A stretch of DNA of 64,000 nucleotides. Origin: Gemmatimonas phototrophica (lineage in GTDB: Bacteria; Gemmatimonadota; Gemmatimonadetes; Gemmatimonadales; Gemmatimonadaceae). The position numbers and the translations under genes are program-made. The stretch spans positions 1,240,001 through 1,304,000 of the forward strand of contig NZ_CP011454.1 in assembly GCF_000695095.2 (NCBI RefSeq), given 5' to 3'. This document shows positions 46,253-55,142 of the stretch, piece after piece. The notes under the pieces are model-generated. The model made no database searches, had not been told where the DNA came from, and saw nothing but the letters and a program-made list of their open reading frames with translations. Each line of letters begins with the position of its first letter. Position 1 is the first letter of the stretch.

Positions 46253-46966
46253 ATGAGCACAAAAGCTGACATCCGCACGGTGGCGCTGGTTACCGGGGCT
46301 TCGCGTGGCATTGGCCGCGCCATTTCGCTGCGTCTGGCCGAGTCCCATGATCTGGTGATTGTAGGGCGCGACGAAGCCAAGCTGTCCGATACGGCGGACT
46401 CGTGCACGGCGGCCGGTGCCTCGGTGCAGACCATTCCGGTGGACGTGCAGGATGGGCTGGCCACGGCCAAGGCGCTGACCGGCATGCATGTGGACGTGCT
46501 GGTGAACAACGCCGGGGTGGCCGTGCTCAAGCCCTTCCTTGACATGACCGCCGAAGAATGGAACCGGCAGGTAAACGTGAACGTCAACGCCCTTTACCAT
46601 GTAACAAGAGCGGTGCTCCCCGGCATGGTACAGCGCGGACGCGGGCATGTGTGCATCATCGGCAGCACCGCCGGCCGCAACACCTTTGTGGGTGGTTCGT
46701 GCTACTCGGGCACCAAGCACTTCGTCATGGGTTTTGCCGAATCGCTGATGCTGGAAGTGCGCGACGCCGGGGTGGGTGTCTCGGTCATCACGCCGGGATC
46801 GGTGGCCACCGAACTGTTCCCGGAAGGGACCAACACCGCCTGGATGCTCGAGCCGGAGAATATTGCGGACGCGGTGGCCTTTGCCGTCACGGCACCGCCG
46901 CACATGCTGGTGCATCGGCTGGAAGTCCGGCCGCTGTCGCCCAAGCGTCCGCGCGACAGTTTCTGA
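46253..46966 (+). CDS. short-chain dehydrogenase/reductase
   Basis: NAD(P)-dependent oxidoreductase of 237 residues. The cofactor motif is TGASRGIG, then VDVLVNNAGVAV; the catalytic set is Ser in IIGSTAG with Tyr and Lys in CYSGTKHF. The substrate is unknown; the sequence is of the broad FabG/YdfG-like group. ATG 46253 is just before the Rossmann fold. A GAF-domain gene follows after 9 bases. Confidence 0.9.
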   Translation: MSTKADIRTVALVTGASRGIGRAISLRLAESHDLVIVGRDEAKLSDTADSCTAAGASVQTIPVDVQDGLATAKALTGMHVDVLVNNAGVAVLKPFLDMTAEEWNRQVNVNVNALYHVTRAVLPGMVQRGRGHVCIIGSTAGRNTFVGGSCYSGTKHFVMGFAESLMLEVRDAGVGVSVITPGSVATELFPEGTNTAWMLEPENIADAVAFAVTAPPHMLVHRLEVRPLSPKRPRDSF

Positions 46967-46975
46967 GCGGCTGGT

Positions 46976-48244
46976 ATGAGTGACGCGCGCGAACTGGTCG
47001 CCATCCGCGAGATTGCCCATGCTTTTTTGCTGGCCGAGCATCCGGGCGATGTGCAGCAGTTTGCGCTCGATCGGGTCACGCCGTTGCTGGGCGCGTCGTT
47101 TTCGCTGGTCATGCAACTGGGCGCCGATGGCGAGTTGTTGCGCCCCGTGGCCCAACATGAATGGCCGGCACCGTACCGCTCCTGGATAGGCGCGCTGCGG
47201 GTGCGGGTGGGCGATGGCCCGAGCGGGGTGGCGGTGGCCGAACGCCGTCTGGTGGAAGTGGTGGATCTGTTCGAAGATCCCTCGCTCGACGGATGGCACG
47301 AAGTGGCCCGAGAGTTGGGGTTCCGCTCCATCATGGCGGCGCCGCTGGAAACCGCCGATGGCCCTATTGGTGCTGTGGCGTTCTACTTCGCGGATGCCAC
47401 CACGGTTACCGATGAGCAGCGCGCGTTGGTGCGACTGGTGGCGGATCAGCTGGCGGCAGCGACCGACAAATCGCGGCGGACGGAGGCGCTCCGACGGGTG
47501 AATGCCGCTCTGGCCGAGGCGAACGCGGAACTGGAACAGCAGGCGCAATCGTGGGCGGCAGCCCAGCGTGCCCGGGATGCCTCGGACACGCTGGTGGTGG
47601 ATGCCTTGCTGGGGTTGACCGGTGCTGACGATTCACGTGTGCCCGAACAACGCTTGCAGGCGGTGCATGCCTTGGCTGTTGCCGCACATGAGTATGTCGA
47701 GGCCACCCAGCCGGCGTTCGTGCTCAAGCCCGCCGATGTGGATCCACGCGACGTATTGCAGCAGGCGATCCAGCGCTGGCGGACGCGAGCACCCATGGTC
47801 CCCGTGCAGGTGGATGAACCCACGGTGCTGCTCCCAACCATGCGCGCGGACCCGCACTGGTTGCTGCGTACGCTGGAGTTGGTTCTGGGACTCGGGGTGG
47901 CGGGCGCGGCGGTGGATGGGGGGACGGTGCGGGCCGGCATTCGCCTGGGGCGGGGGTTTCTGGCCGTTCAGGTGGCATGGGAGGGACGGGAGATGTTTGA
48001 CCAACTCCCGGACCAACTCCCGACCGCCGCGCCGCGTATACTTCGGGTAGTCCCTGAGGCTCTCCGCTGGGAAGCGCGCGATCCGTACGCGGAGGCCCGT
48101 CGATCGGTGACCGCCATGGATTTGCCGCTCGCCCGGGCGCTGGCCAGTCGGCTCGGCGGCGAACTGCGCGTTGAGCTGGTGGAGCCGGCGGTCTCCCCGC
48201 GCGAATTGTTGCTGGTTTTTCCGGTGGATGTGGATCACGCGTAA
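46976..48244 (+). CDS. GAF-domain sensor with degenerate kinase-like C terminus
   Basis: A 422-residue soluble protein. Residues 15-165 form a GAF domain (DGPSGVAVAERRLVEVVDLFEDPSL, SIMAAPLETADGPIGAVAFYF). A coiled coil follows (EALRRVNAALAEANAELEQQAQ). The C-terminal 200 residues resemble a histidine-kinase output: MDLPLARALASRLGGELRVE looks like the last helix and strand of a HATPase domain, but no phospho-acceptor His box, N-box Asn or DxG box is clear. It probably acts as a pseudo-kinase or ligand sensor. It may be co-transcribed with the SDR gene upstream. Confidence 0.72.
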   Translation: MSDARELVAIREIAHAFLLAEHPGDVQQFALDRVTPLLGASFSLVMQLGADGELLRPVAQHEWPAPYRSWIGALRVRVGDGPSGVAVAERRLVEVVDLFEDPSLDGWHEVARELGFRSIMAAPLETADGPIGAVAFYFADATTVTDEQRALVRLVADQLAAATDKSRRTEALRRVNAALAEANAELEQQAQSWAAAQRARDASDTLVVDALLGLTGADDSRVPEQRLQAVHALAVAAHEYVEATQPAFVLKPADVDPRDVLQQAIQRWRTRAPMVPVQVDEPTVLLPTMRADPHWLLRTLELVLGLGVAGAAVDGGTVRAGIRLGRGFLAVQVAWEGREMFDQLPDQLPTAAPRILRVVPEALRWEARDPYAEARRSVTAMDLPLARALASRLGGELRVELVEPAVSPRELLLVFPVDVDHA

Positions 48245-48310
48245 CGGACGCGACGTCCAGCATTCATGCGGTACAGGTACTGATCACGTTCACAGAACAG
48301 CAGAGACTTC

Positions 48311-48670
48311 ATGCAGGCTTCGCATCAGCAGTCCCGGCGTCAACTGCAGGACACCCTGACGGCCCTTTCGGTCGCCGAGGTGTTATCCGCGGCAGCGCAG
48401 TTCTTCACGCAACGCAGTGGCATTTATGCGGCGTTTGTGGAGAAGCAAAGTGCCACCCACGTCGCTCTGCGCGGTCAGGGTGGTGAGGAAATCGTGATTG
48501 GCGCGCGTGAAACACCGGCCGGTACTGCCGTGACCGGGTCGAGCTACCTCTTCGATCAGCAGGTGGCGCGGTTTCTCGAATCGCTGCCGCCGGCGCCGCC
48601 CGAGGTGGTCACTCCGGATGTGCCGGACGACGCTGCCGCCGGCGAAACGCCCTCGACGATCACGCCGTAA
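48311..48670 (+). CDS. hypothetical protein ahead of the MoxR operon
   Basis: A 119-residue protein, not recognised. The first 85 residues look like a compact alpha/beta fold (LTALSVAEVLSAAAQFFTQ, YAAFVEKQSATHVALRGQGGEEIVIGAR). The last 30 are a Pro/Asp/Ala-rich tail. It lies 8 bases before the next small gene, which itself overlaps the MoxR region, so it is likely a lineage-specific first member of that operon. Confidence 0.6.
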   Translation: MQASHQQSRRQLQDTLTALSVAEVLSAAAQFFTQRSGIYAAFVEKQSATHVALRGQGGEEIVIGARETPAGTAVTGSSYLFDQQVARFLESLPPAPPEVVTPDVPDDAAAGETPSTITP

Positions 48671-48678
48671 ACCGACTC

Positions 48679-49023
48679 ATGAGCCAGACCAACAGCGCCG
48701 GGCATTTTGTGAATTCCCTGCGGGTCCGCCCGGAAGTCCTCCGTGTGGCGCCCGCCAACGTGACCACGCCTTGGGTGGTGCGCGTGCAGGCGGCCGAAGC
48801 CTGGGATGCGGTGCGTGTGGAATGCACTGAAAACAGCACGATACGTGATGTGAAGCAGGTGGCCATGGCCAACCTGCTGCCGGACATTACTGAGCCTGAC
48901 GCGTGGATGGTGAAGTTGCATGGCGCCGAGGTTGCCAATGAAGGAGTGACGCTGAAAGTCGCGGGCGCTCTGGATGCCTCCACGCTCTTTCTCACCTCAC
49001 GGCGTCGTCGTCCACTCAAGTGA
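48679..49023 (+). CDS. small protein with ubiquitin-like (beta-grasp) layout
   Basis: A 114-residue protein. Residues 30-110 follow the ubiquitin order of elements: paired strands (VVRVQAAEAWDAVRVECTE), a TIRDVKQVA helix start like TIENVKAKI, WMVKLHGAEV like RLIFAGKQL, GVTLKVAGALDASTLFLTSRRR like RTLSDYNIQKESTLHLVLR. It has no di-Gly tail. The fold assignment is pattern-based and unproven. Its stop overlaps a possible GTG start of moxR (GTGA), implying coupling to that ATPase. Confidence 0.65.
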   Translation: MSQTNSAGHFVNSLRVRPEVLRVAPANVTTPWVVRVQAAEAWDAVRVECTENSTIRDVKQVAMANLLPDITEPDAWMVKLHGAEVANEGVTLKVAGALDASTLFLTSRRRRPLK

Positions 49024-49028
49024 CCCAT

Positions 49029-50048
49029 ATGTCGCCGGAAGCGGCGGGCGCCCCGGCCCGTAGTGTGGAGTCGCTGATTGAGGCGGTGCGCCGGCTGCGC
49101 ACCGAAATCGGCAAGCGGGTGGTGGGGCAGGATGCCGTGGTGGACGAAATTCTCATGGCACTCGTCGCCGGTGGGCACGCGCTCTTGGTGGGTGTGCCGG
49201 GGCTGGCCAAGACGCTCATGATCAAGTCGCTGGCTGATGCCATGCAACTGGAGTTTCGGCGCATTCAGTTCACGCCGGACCTGGTGCCCAGTGACATCAC
49301 GGGGACGGAAATTCTTGAGGAAAGCGGCGGTGGCCAACGGGCGTTTCGTTTTGTGCGCGGGCCGGTGTTTGCCAACATCGTGCTGGCCGACGAAATCAAC
49401 CGGGCACCGCCACGTACGCAGGCCGCCCTGCTGGAAGCCATGCAGGAACATTGCGTGACAGCCGCTGGCCAGACCATGCGTCTGCCCGAACCATTCTTTG
49501 TGCTGGCCACGCAAAATCCCATTGAACAGGAAGGCACGTATCCGCTGCCCGAAGCGCAGCTGGATCGCTTCCTGTTCGATATTCGCGTGGGGTATCCCAC
49601 CGAGGCCGACGAGGTGTCGATCCTTCGTGCCACCACCGGCGCGCGTGGGGCTCGCATTGAAGCGGTGTTTACCGCCGACGATGCGTTGGCGCTGCAGCAG
49701 GCGGTGCGGGCGTTGCCGTGCAGTGATTTGCTATTGCAGTACGCGGCCCGTCTGGTGCGCGCCACGCGGCCGCAGGAAGGAACAGGCCCCGGATTGGTGA
49801 AGCAGTACGTCCGCTGGGGGGCCGGTCCACGTGCGGGGCAGGCGCTCATTCTGGGCGCCAAGGCGTCGGCGTTGCTGGCCGGACGGGCCGCGGTCTCTCC
49901 GGCCGACATTCAGCGTGTGGCCATGCCCGTGCTGCGGCATCGCATCCTGCCCAACTTTGCGGCAGAAGCGGACGGCGTATCGGCCGAGCCCATTATTGAG
50001 GCGCTGCTCGCGCACGTGCCCGCTCCGTCGAGCGCGGCGTCCGCCTGA
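49029..50048 (+). CDS. moxR: MoxR-family AAA+ ATPase
   Basis: Chaperone-like AAA+ ATPase, 339 residues, which usually matures or regulates vWA and membrane partners. RVVGQDAVVDEILMAL starts the domain; Walker A is GVPGLAKT, Walker B VLADEINRAPP, sensor 1 ATQNPIEQEGTYPLPEAQLDRF. GTG 49020 would add three residues and overlap the previous stop. The genes downstream (DUF58, BatA-like, membrane protein, DUF4159) are its standard companions. Confidence 0.93.
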   Translation: MSPEAAGAPARSVESLIEAVRRLRTEIGKRVVGQDAVVDEILMALVAGGHALLVGVPGLAKTLMIKSLADAMQLEFRRIQFTPDLVPSDITGTEILEESGGGQRAFRFVRGPVFANIVLADEINRAPPRTQAALLEAMQEHCVTAAGQTMRLPEPFFVLATQNPIEQEGTYPLPEAQLDRFLFDIRVGYPTEADEVSILRATTGARGARIEAVFTADDALALQQAVRALPCSDLLLQYAARLVRATRPQEGTGPGLVKQYVRWGAGPRAGQALILGAKASALLAGRAAVSPADIQRVAMPVLRHRILPNFAAEADGVSAEPIIEALLAHVPAPSSAASA

Positions 50049-50082
50049 CGACGCGCGCGCAATTCGCCGAGGCGACGGACTG

Positions 50083-50979
50083 ATGTCGGCGTACGGACCG
50101 ATGCTGGATGCACTGCGTGGTGTGCGATGGCCGGCACGCCGCGCGGTTGGTGCGGCCCCTGCGGGGACGCATCGGTCGACGCAAAAAGGGACGGCGGGCG
50201 AATTCACCGAATACCGGTTATATCGCCAGGGCGACGATCCGCGCGCGCTGGACTGGAAGCTACTGGCGCGCAGCGATCGCGCCTTTGTGCGTTTGAGTGA
50301 TGACCGCGCCTTGCTGGCCACGTGGATTGTGGTGGACGCCAGCGCCAGCATGGCGTTTCCGGCGGAGGGGGCAGGGCGTGGGCGGAGCAAGTTCACGCAG
50401 GCCAAATACCTCGCCGTGGGTTTGGCGGCGGTGGCGCACGCGTCGGCCGACCCGGTGGGTATTGTGGTGGTGCACGCGGGTGGTGTGACACGGGTTCCTC
50501 CCCGGACGCGGCGCGGTACCGTGCAGGAGCTGGCGCGGGTCCTGGACGGCGTGACGTGTGGAGGGGCCGCGCCACTGGCATTGGCGTTGTCTCCGCTGCC
50601 TACCAACGCGCGCATTGTGCTACTCACCGATTGCCTGGGCGACGTGGATGCGTGCCTCAAAGTGGCTGCCGCGCACGGAGTGGCGGGGGCGCTGGTGGAG
50701 TGCGTGCACGTGGTGGCCGACGAAGAGCTCGCGCCCCCAGGGGGAACGCACCTGGCGCGCGATCCGGAGCGGGCGGACGATGCGCGCGTGCTGGCACCGG
50801 CAGGTCGGCTCAGCTATCGCGAGCAGTTCGATCTGTTCCGCTCTGAGATGGCTCAGCGGTGGCGCAGTGCCGGGGCGGGGTACACCGAAGTGTTGACCTC
50901 CACCGATGCACCGAAGGCCGTACGCGCCGTGGTGATCGGTGTGGCTGCACCAGTGTTACCATCGGCCCGCGGGAGCTGA
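50083..50979 (+). CDS. DUF58 domain protein
   Basis: A 298-residue protein of the DUF58 family with a vWA-like region. EFTEYRLYRQGDDPRALDWKLLARSDRAFVRL is the diagnostic block (arginine and tryptophan positions), followed by WIVVDASASMAFP, a DxSxS-type MIDAS-like motif, and VLLTDCLGDVD. The frame is open further upstream but MSAYGPMLDALRG is the natural start, 34 bases after moxR. It is an expected MoxR partner of unknown biochemical output. Confidence 0.9.
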   Translation: MSAYGPMLDALRGVRWPARRAVGAAPAGTHRSTQKGTAGEFTEYRLYRQGDDPRALDWKLLARSDRAFVRLSDDRALLATWIVVDASASMAFPAEGAGRGRSKFTQAKYLAVGLAAVAHASADPVGIVVVHAGGVTRVPPRTRRGTVQELARVLDGVTCGGAAPLALALSPLPTNARIVLLTDCLGDVDACLKVAAAHGVAGALVECVHVVADEELAPPGGTHLARDPERADDARVLAPAGRLSYREQFDLFRSEMAQRWRSAGAGYTEVLTSTDAPKAVRAVVIGVAAPVLPSARGS

Positions 50980-50980
50980 C

Positions 50981-52354
50981 GTGCTGTCGTTCGCGCTTCC
51001 CTGGTTGTTTGCGGTGAGTGTGGCCGCTGCCGCCGTGGTGGCGGGGCTGCACCTGTTGTCGGTGCGTACGCCACCTGAGCTGGTGCTACCCACCGCGCGC
51101 TTCGTACCCGGCGGCGACGCGCGTGCGGTGGCGCGGCAGCCGCGCCCCAATGATGTGCGCCTGCTGCTGTTGCGGGTCGCCGCGTTGCTCTGCGCGGGCG
51201 CGGCACTGGCGGGTGCACAATGGCATTCATCTCGGGCCTCCACCCTGCGTCTGGTGATCGCCGATGCGGCGACGCCGGATACGGTGGCATGGCGTGATTC
51301 CGTGGAGCAGGCATTACGCGCTGATGACGTCATGGTCCGCGTGGCCTATGCTGCCGGTGTATCGCGCGATCCCGGCGTGGCGTTGGTCGCGGCCACGCGT
51401 TGGGCGACACAGCTGGCGTCCCAGCACCGGGCACTGTCTCAGGTGGAGCTCACCGTGATCGTGCCACCCGGCGCCACGTCGCACGCAGGTTTTGACGCAT
51501 GGCGTACGCAGTGGCCCGGTGCCTTGCGAGTGACCACCGCGGCGGCGCGTAGTGGTGTGGATGCCATGGTGGACCGCAGCGTGCCCGTGGTGCAGGTGCG
51601 TGTGGGGCGTGTGAATGACGATGCGGTGGCGGCCGCGTTTGCTGACGCGACGGCAGGTAGAACAGCAGGAATGACCGCGACGAGCCCCGCTATCCCGACA
51701 CGGCGCGCGGTGCTGGTTGAGCGCGAGGAAAACGGAGTCGCTGGTGATGACAACGAAGACACATCGCGTGCGTGGACGTCGGTGACGACCGTGACGTGGC
51801 CGCGCGAGGGATCGCCGGCCGGATGGCGTGCGCTGAAGAAGCCGGACACGGTGGGCGCGCTGGTGAGTGGTGGCCTGGTGATGGTGGGGCCGTGGGAGCG
51901 GCGGGCGATGGTGAGTGATTCGCTGCGGACCGAACTAGATACCAGTGTGGACACGCGCACGCTGGCCTGGTGGAGCGACGGTGAGATTGCGGCGGTTGAG
52001 AAGCGCCGCGGCAGCACGTGTGTGCGGGAAGTGGCCATTGTCATACCGCCGGGGAGTGACTTGCTGCAGTCGGCCACTGCTCGCGGGCTGCGGGAGGCAC
52101 TGATTGCGCCGTGCGGCGGAAGTCGAGCGGATTCCATCAACGCCGCCGGAGCTACTGTTGCGTCTGGTCCTGTCAGCGGGAGTGACACGCCGCAGCCAGG
52201 CGCTGAGCGTCCCGCGTCCATGTCTGCCTTTCGAGTACAGACTGGCGGTGCGATAGGGAGTGACCCGTGGTGGCTCACACCGGCATTGCTGGGGGCCGCA
52301 TTGCTTCTGCTCGGCGCCGAATGGTGGTGGCGTCGCGGGGAGGTGGCACCGTGA
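50981..52354 (+). CDS. BatA-like membrane protein
   Basis: A 457-residue protein starting at GTG 50981, one base after the DUF58 stop, with GGGAG upstream. Its N terminus (MLSFALPWLFAVSVAAAAVV) plus a second helix (RLLLLRVAALLCAGAALAGA) is the BatA/aerotolerance N-terminal pattern. The periplasmic 340 residues show a degraded vWA-like fold without a MIDAS motif, and a C-terminal membrane segment (PALLGAALLLLGAEWWW) closes it. It ends in a GTGA overlap with the next gene. Confidence 0.78.
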   Translation: MLSFALPWLFAVSVAAAAVVAGLHLLSVRTPPELVLPTARFVPGGDARAVARQPRPNDVRLLLLRVAALLCAGAALAGAQWHSSRASTLRLVIADAATPDTVAWRDSVEQALRADDVMVRVAYAAGVSRDPGVALVAATRWATQLASQHRALSQVELTVIVPPGATSHAGFDAWRTQWPGALRVTTAAARSGVDAMVDRSVPVVQVRVGRVNDDAVAAAFADATAGRTAGMTATSPAIPTRRAVLVEREENGVAGDDNEDTSRAWTSVTTVTWPREGSPAGWRALKKPDTVGALVSGGLVMVGPWERRAMVSDSLRTELDTSVDTRTLAWWSDGEIAAVEKRRGSTCVREVAIVIPPGSDLLQSATARGLREALIAPCGGSRADSINAAGATVASGPVSGSDTPQPGAERPASMSAFRVQTGGAIGSDPWWLTPALLGAALLLLGAEWWWRRGEVAP

Positions 52355-54492
52355 GTGCCGCCATACGTCCACACGCTGGAGCGTCACAGCACGAGCTGCT
52401 GTCACGCATTGAACAGCTGCGTGGCGCCCTTCATGTGCTCCGTCGTGGGCGCTTGTTGCTGATCTGTTTGTGCGTTGCGCTGGTGGTGGTGGTGGTGGGG
52501 CGCGCGCTTACCGTGGTACTGCCCGCTGGTGCGTGGAGTAGTTGGCCCGCGCTGTGGCTGGTGGGCAGTGCGGCCGCCGTGGCCGTGTACTGGTGGCGTC
52601 GCGAAGCGGCGCCCGATCTGGTGCGATCGGCGCTGTGGGTTGAGGAGCAGCAAGGGACGCGCCCCGACTTTGCGCTCACCACCGCGGTGGAAATGCTGGC
52701 TGCACATCAGGAGGTGCCGGAGTCACTGTCGCGTGCGGCGACCGCCTCTCTCAACGCGGCGCCCATTACGGCGGCGGTGGCGGCGCAGCGCCGTGCCGCG
52801 TGGCGCGGGCCCGCGGCGTTTGCGCTGCTCACTGCGCTGGTGCTCGTCTCTGGGCTGTTTCTGCCGGTGCCGCGCACAGGAGCCGGTACGCAGGCCAGTG
52901 GCACTGCGGCCACCACCCTTGCCGGCGCGTCCTCCACGGTGCCCGCGCTGGGCGCGTGGCAGGTACGGGTGCAACCACCGGCGTACACGGGTTTGCCCAC
53001 ACTTGCGTTGGGCGACATCAACAGCGTGGCGGTATTGAGTGGCAGTCGCGTTCTCTTGCAGGGCCGTGGCGATGCGCCCACGGCCAACCTGCAGCAAGTG
53101 GGTACCGACAGCACCCAGGTGGCCGATACGGCGCCACCCGTGAAGTCATCGCAGGGCGGCTGGGAGACCAGTGTACAGGCCACCGACGCGCCACTCACCC
53201 TGCGCTTGTCGCGTGGCGGGCGTACGCGGTTGCTGGTGATTGAGGGACGTCCTGACTCCGTTCCGACGGTTACTCTGGATGCGCCAGCGCGCGACAGTGT
53301 CTTTCGGGAGCCCGTGGGAGTAATCCCACTTCAGGCCACGCTGCGCGACGACATCGGTCTGGCGCGGGCCAATTTTGAACTGATTGTGAGTTCCGGTGAG
53401 GGCGAGCGTTTCACGGTACGCACCGTCACGCTCGGCGCCATGCAGTGGAGCAAGTCACCGCTGATGCCGCGCGCCACTTTGCGCGGTTCGCTCAATCTGG
53501 CCTCGCTGTCGTTGCTGCCCGGTGATGTTGTGCACCTGCGCGCGATTGCCCGCGATGCGCATCCCGGTGCGCAGCGCGAGTATGGGAGCAGTGAAACGCG
53601 GGCGTTTCGCATTGCCCGCCCCACGGAATACGACTCCGTGGCGGTGGAACCGGCGCCACCACCGGAGGTGGACAAGTCACTGCTCAGTCAGCGCATGCTG
53701 CTGTTGCTTACTGAAAAACTGGACAAGGCCCAGCGACGGCTCGCGCGTCCCGAGGTCCTGCGCGAATCGCTCAAGCTGGCCCGTGATCAGGCCCGTTTGC
53801 GACTCGCTGTTGGCGATGTGGTGTTTCAGCGGTTGAGTGGTGAATCCAGCGCCGAGCACGCGCACTCGGCGGGGGATGGGCACGACCACGGGGTGGATCT
53901 GCAGGGTGGCAAATTGTCAATGAGTACCTCGTCTACCACCGGCATGCTCGAAGAAGGCAATGATTCGCCCGTTATTGCCATCAATCAGCCGCTGTTGGAG
54001 GCGTACAACGCCATGTGGGACGCCGGGCGCGCGTTGGAACAGGGTGATCCGCACGGTGCCATCCCGCCCATGAAGCGCGCGCTTGAGGCCATTGAGCGCT
54101 CACGCGTGGCGTCTCGGCTGTATTTGCGTGGCAAACCACCACAGGTGATTGTGGACATTGCCAAGGTGCGCCTTGCCGGCAAGGATACCGGGCAGGTCAC
54201 CCGCCGTTCGGTTCGCGAGCCGTTGCCATCACGGCTGGCCGCCCGCGATGCGCGGCTGGTGCGCGTGGCGCAGCTGGCCACCCGTGACGTGAACGCGGCG
54301 CGCGACTCACTGGCGCTGTTGCGGGCCGAGGCGCTGGCCGATGCCCCGGCGTTTGCGTCGGCGCTTTCGCGCGTGCTCGACGCGCTTACGGCAGGCGGCG
54401 ATGTCACGGCAGCCTTTGTGGAGGCTCGACGCGTGCTGGGGAACGTCGTGCGTACGCCGGGGAGTGTGTGGTCGCGAGGGACCGTGCCATGA
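52351..54492 (+). CDS. large membrane-anchored protein of the MoxR operon (DUF4175-like)
   Basis: A 713-residue protein starting at a GTG that overlaps the previous stop, preceded by GGGGAGG. Two membrane hairpins lie in the first 190 residues (LLLICLCVALVVVVVGRAL, ALWLVGSAAAVAVYWW, FALLTALVLVSGLFLPV). A periplasmic beta-rich region follows (PPAYTGLPTL, RDDIGLARANFELIVSSGEGE), then a helical Arg/Leu-rich region with a small His-rich stretch (EHAHSAGDGHDH, about residues 506-517). The order resembles DUF4175-type proteins. Cell-envelope function is inferred from the operon. Confidence 0.72.
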   Translation: MSAAIRPHAGASQHELLSRIEQLRGALHVLRRGRLLLICLCVALVVVVVGRALTVVLPAGAWSSWPALWLVGSAAAVAVYWWRREAAPDLVRSALWVEEQQGTRPDFALTTAVEMLAAHQEVPESLSRAATASLNAAPITAAVAAQRRAAWRGPAAFALLTALVLVSGLFLPVPRTGAGTQASGTAATTLAGASSTVPALGAWQVRVQPPAYTGLPTLALGDINSVAVLSGSRVLLQGRGDAPTANLQQVGTDSTQVADTAPPVKSSQGGWETSVQATDAPLTLRLSRGGRTRLLVIEGRPDSVPTVTLDAPARDSVFREPVGVIPLQATLRDDIGLARANFELIVSSGEGERFTVRTVTLGAMQWSKSPLMPRATLRGSLNLASLSLLPGDVVHLRAIARDAHPGAQREYGSSETRAFRIARPTEYDSVAVEPAPPPEVDKSLLSQRMLLLLTEKLDKAQRRLARPEVLRESLKLARDQARLRLAVGDVVFQRLSGESSAEHAHSAGDGHDHGVDLQGGKLSMSTSSTTGMLEEGNDSPVIAINQPLLEAYNAMWDAGRALEQGDPHGAIPPMKRALEAIERSRVASRLYLRGKPPQVIVDIAKVRLAGKDTGQVTRRSVREPLPSRLAARDARLVRVAQLATRDVNAARDSLALLRAEALADAPAFASALSRVLDALTAGGDVTAAFVEARRVLGNVVRTPGSVWSRGTVP

Positions 54493-55142
54493 GTGAGACA
54501 CGTTCTGCTGACGTATTGCCCGCGTTCTCCAAGGCACCGTTTGTCTTTGCAACCGCGCAGTACGATTCAGGAGACTGGGACTCGGCACCGTTGGTGCCGG
54601 CCAATATCATCGATTCGGTGGCGCGGTATACGTCGTTGGAGGTGCGCCCCCAGGGCGTCATGGTGCCGCTCTCGTCGGAGGCGGTGTTCGGGTATCCGCT
54701 GCTCTATCTCACCGGACACTTGCCGGTACGCTTCAGTACGCGCGAAACCGATGTGTTGCGGCGCTATCTCGATCGTGGCGGGCTGCTGTTTGTTGATGAC
54801 CACAACCACGATGTGGATGGCGCGTTCAACAAGACGGCGCGCGAAGAGATCAGGCGCGTGGCCGGCCCATTGGTGCCGTTGCCCAATAGCCACGAGTTGT
54901 ATCGCTGCTTTTTCGTTTTCGAGAACGGCCCCCCCACCACATCGCATGAGATGAACGGCTGGGGCGACAATCTCGTGCATGAACAGCTGGACGCGGTGGT
55001 GAAGAACGGACGTATTCGGGTGCTCTACTCCAACAAGGACTACAGCTCGGAGTGGAGCTTTCATCCGGACAACAAGCGCTTTCTGTCCGTGGACAATACG
55101 CGCTTCGGGGTGAATCTCGTGGTGTACGCGCTCACCCGATGA
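54489..55142 (+). CDS. DUF4159 domain protein
   Basis: A 217-residue protein with the DUF4159 pattern: FVFATAQYDSGDWDS, VPANIIDSVARYTSLEV, VFGYPLLYLTGHLPVRFS, LRRYLDRGGLLFVDDHNHD and NKDYSSEW near the end. The fold resembles class I glutamine amidotransferases without the catalytic Cys. It starts in an ATGA overlap with the previous stop and ends in an ATGA overlap with the next start. No signal peptide was seen. Confidence 0.87.
   Translation: MSETRSADVLPAFSKAPFVFATAQYDSGDWDSAPLVPANIIDSVARYTSLEVRPQGVMVPLSSEAVFGYPLLYLTGHLPVRFSTRETDVLRRYLDRGGLLFVDDHNHDVDGAFNKTAREEIRRVAGPLVPLPNSHELYRCFFVFENGPPTTSHEMNGWGDNLVHEQLDAVVKNGRIRVLYSNKDYSSEWSFHPDNKRFLSVDNTRFGVNLVVYALTR

Noticed and set aside
46976-48244. 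Active histidine kinase
   Set aside because: The GAF and coiled-coil parts are clear, but no H-box, N-box or DxG box could be found in the C-terminal part.
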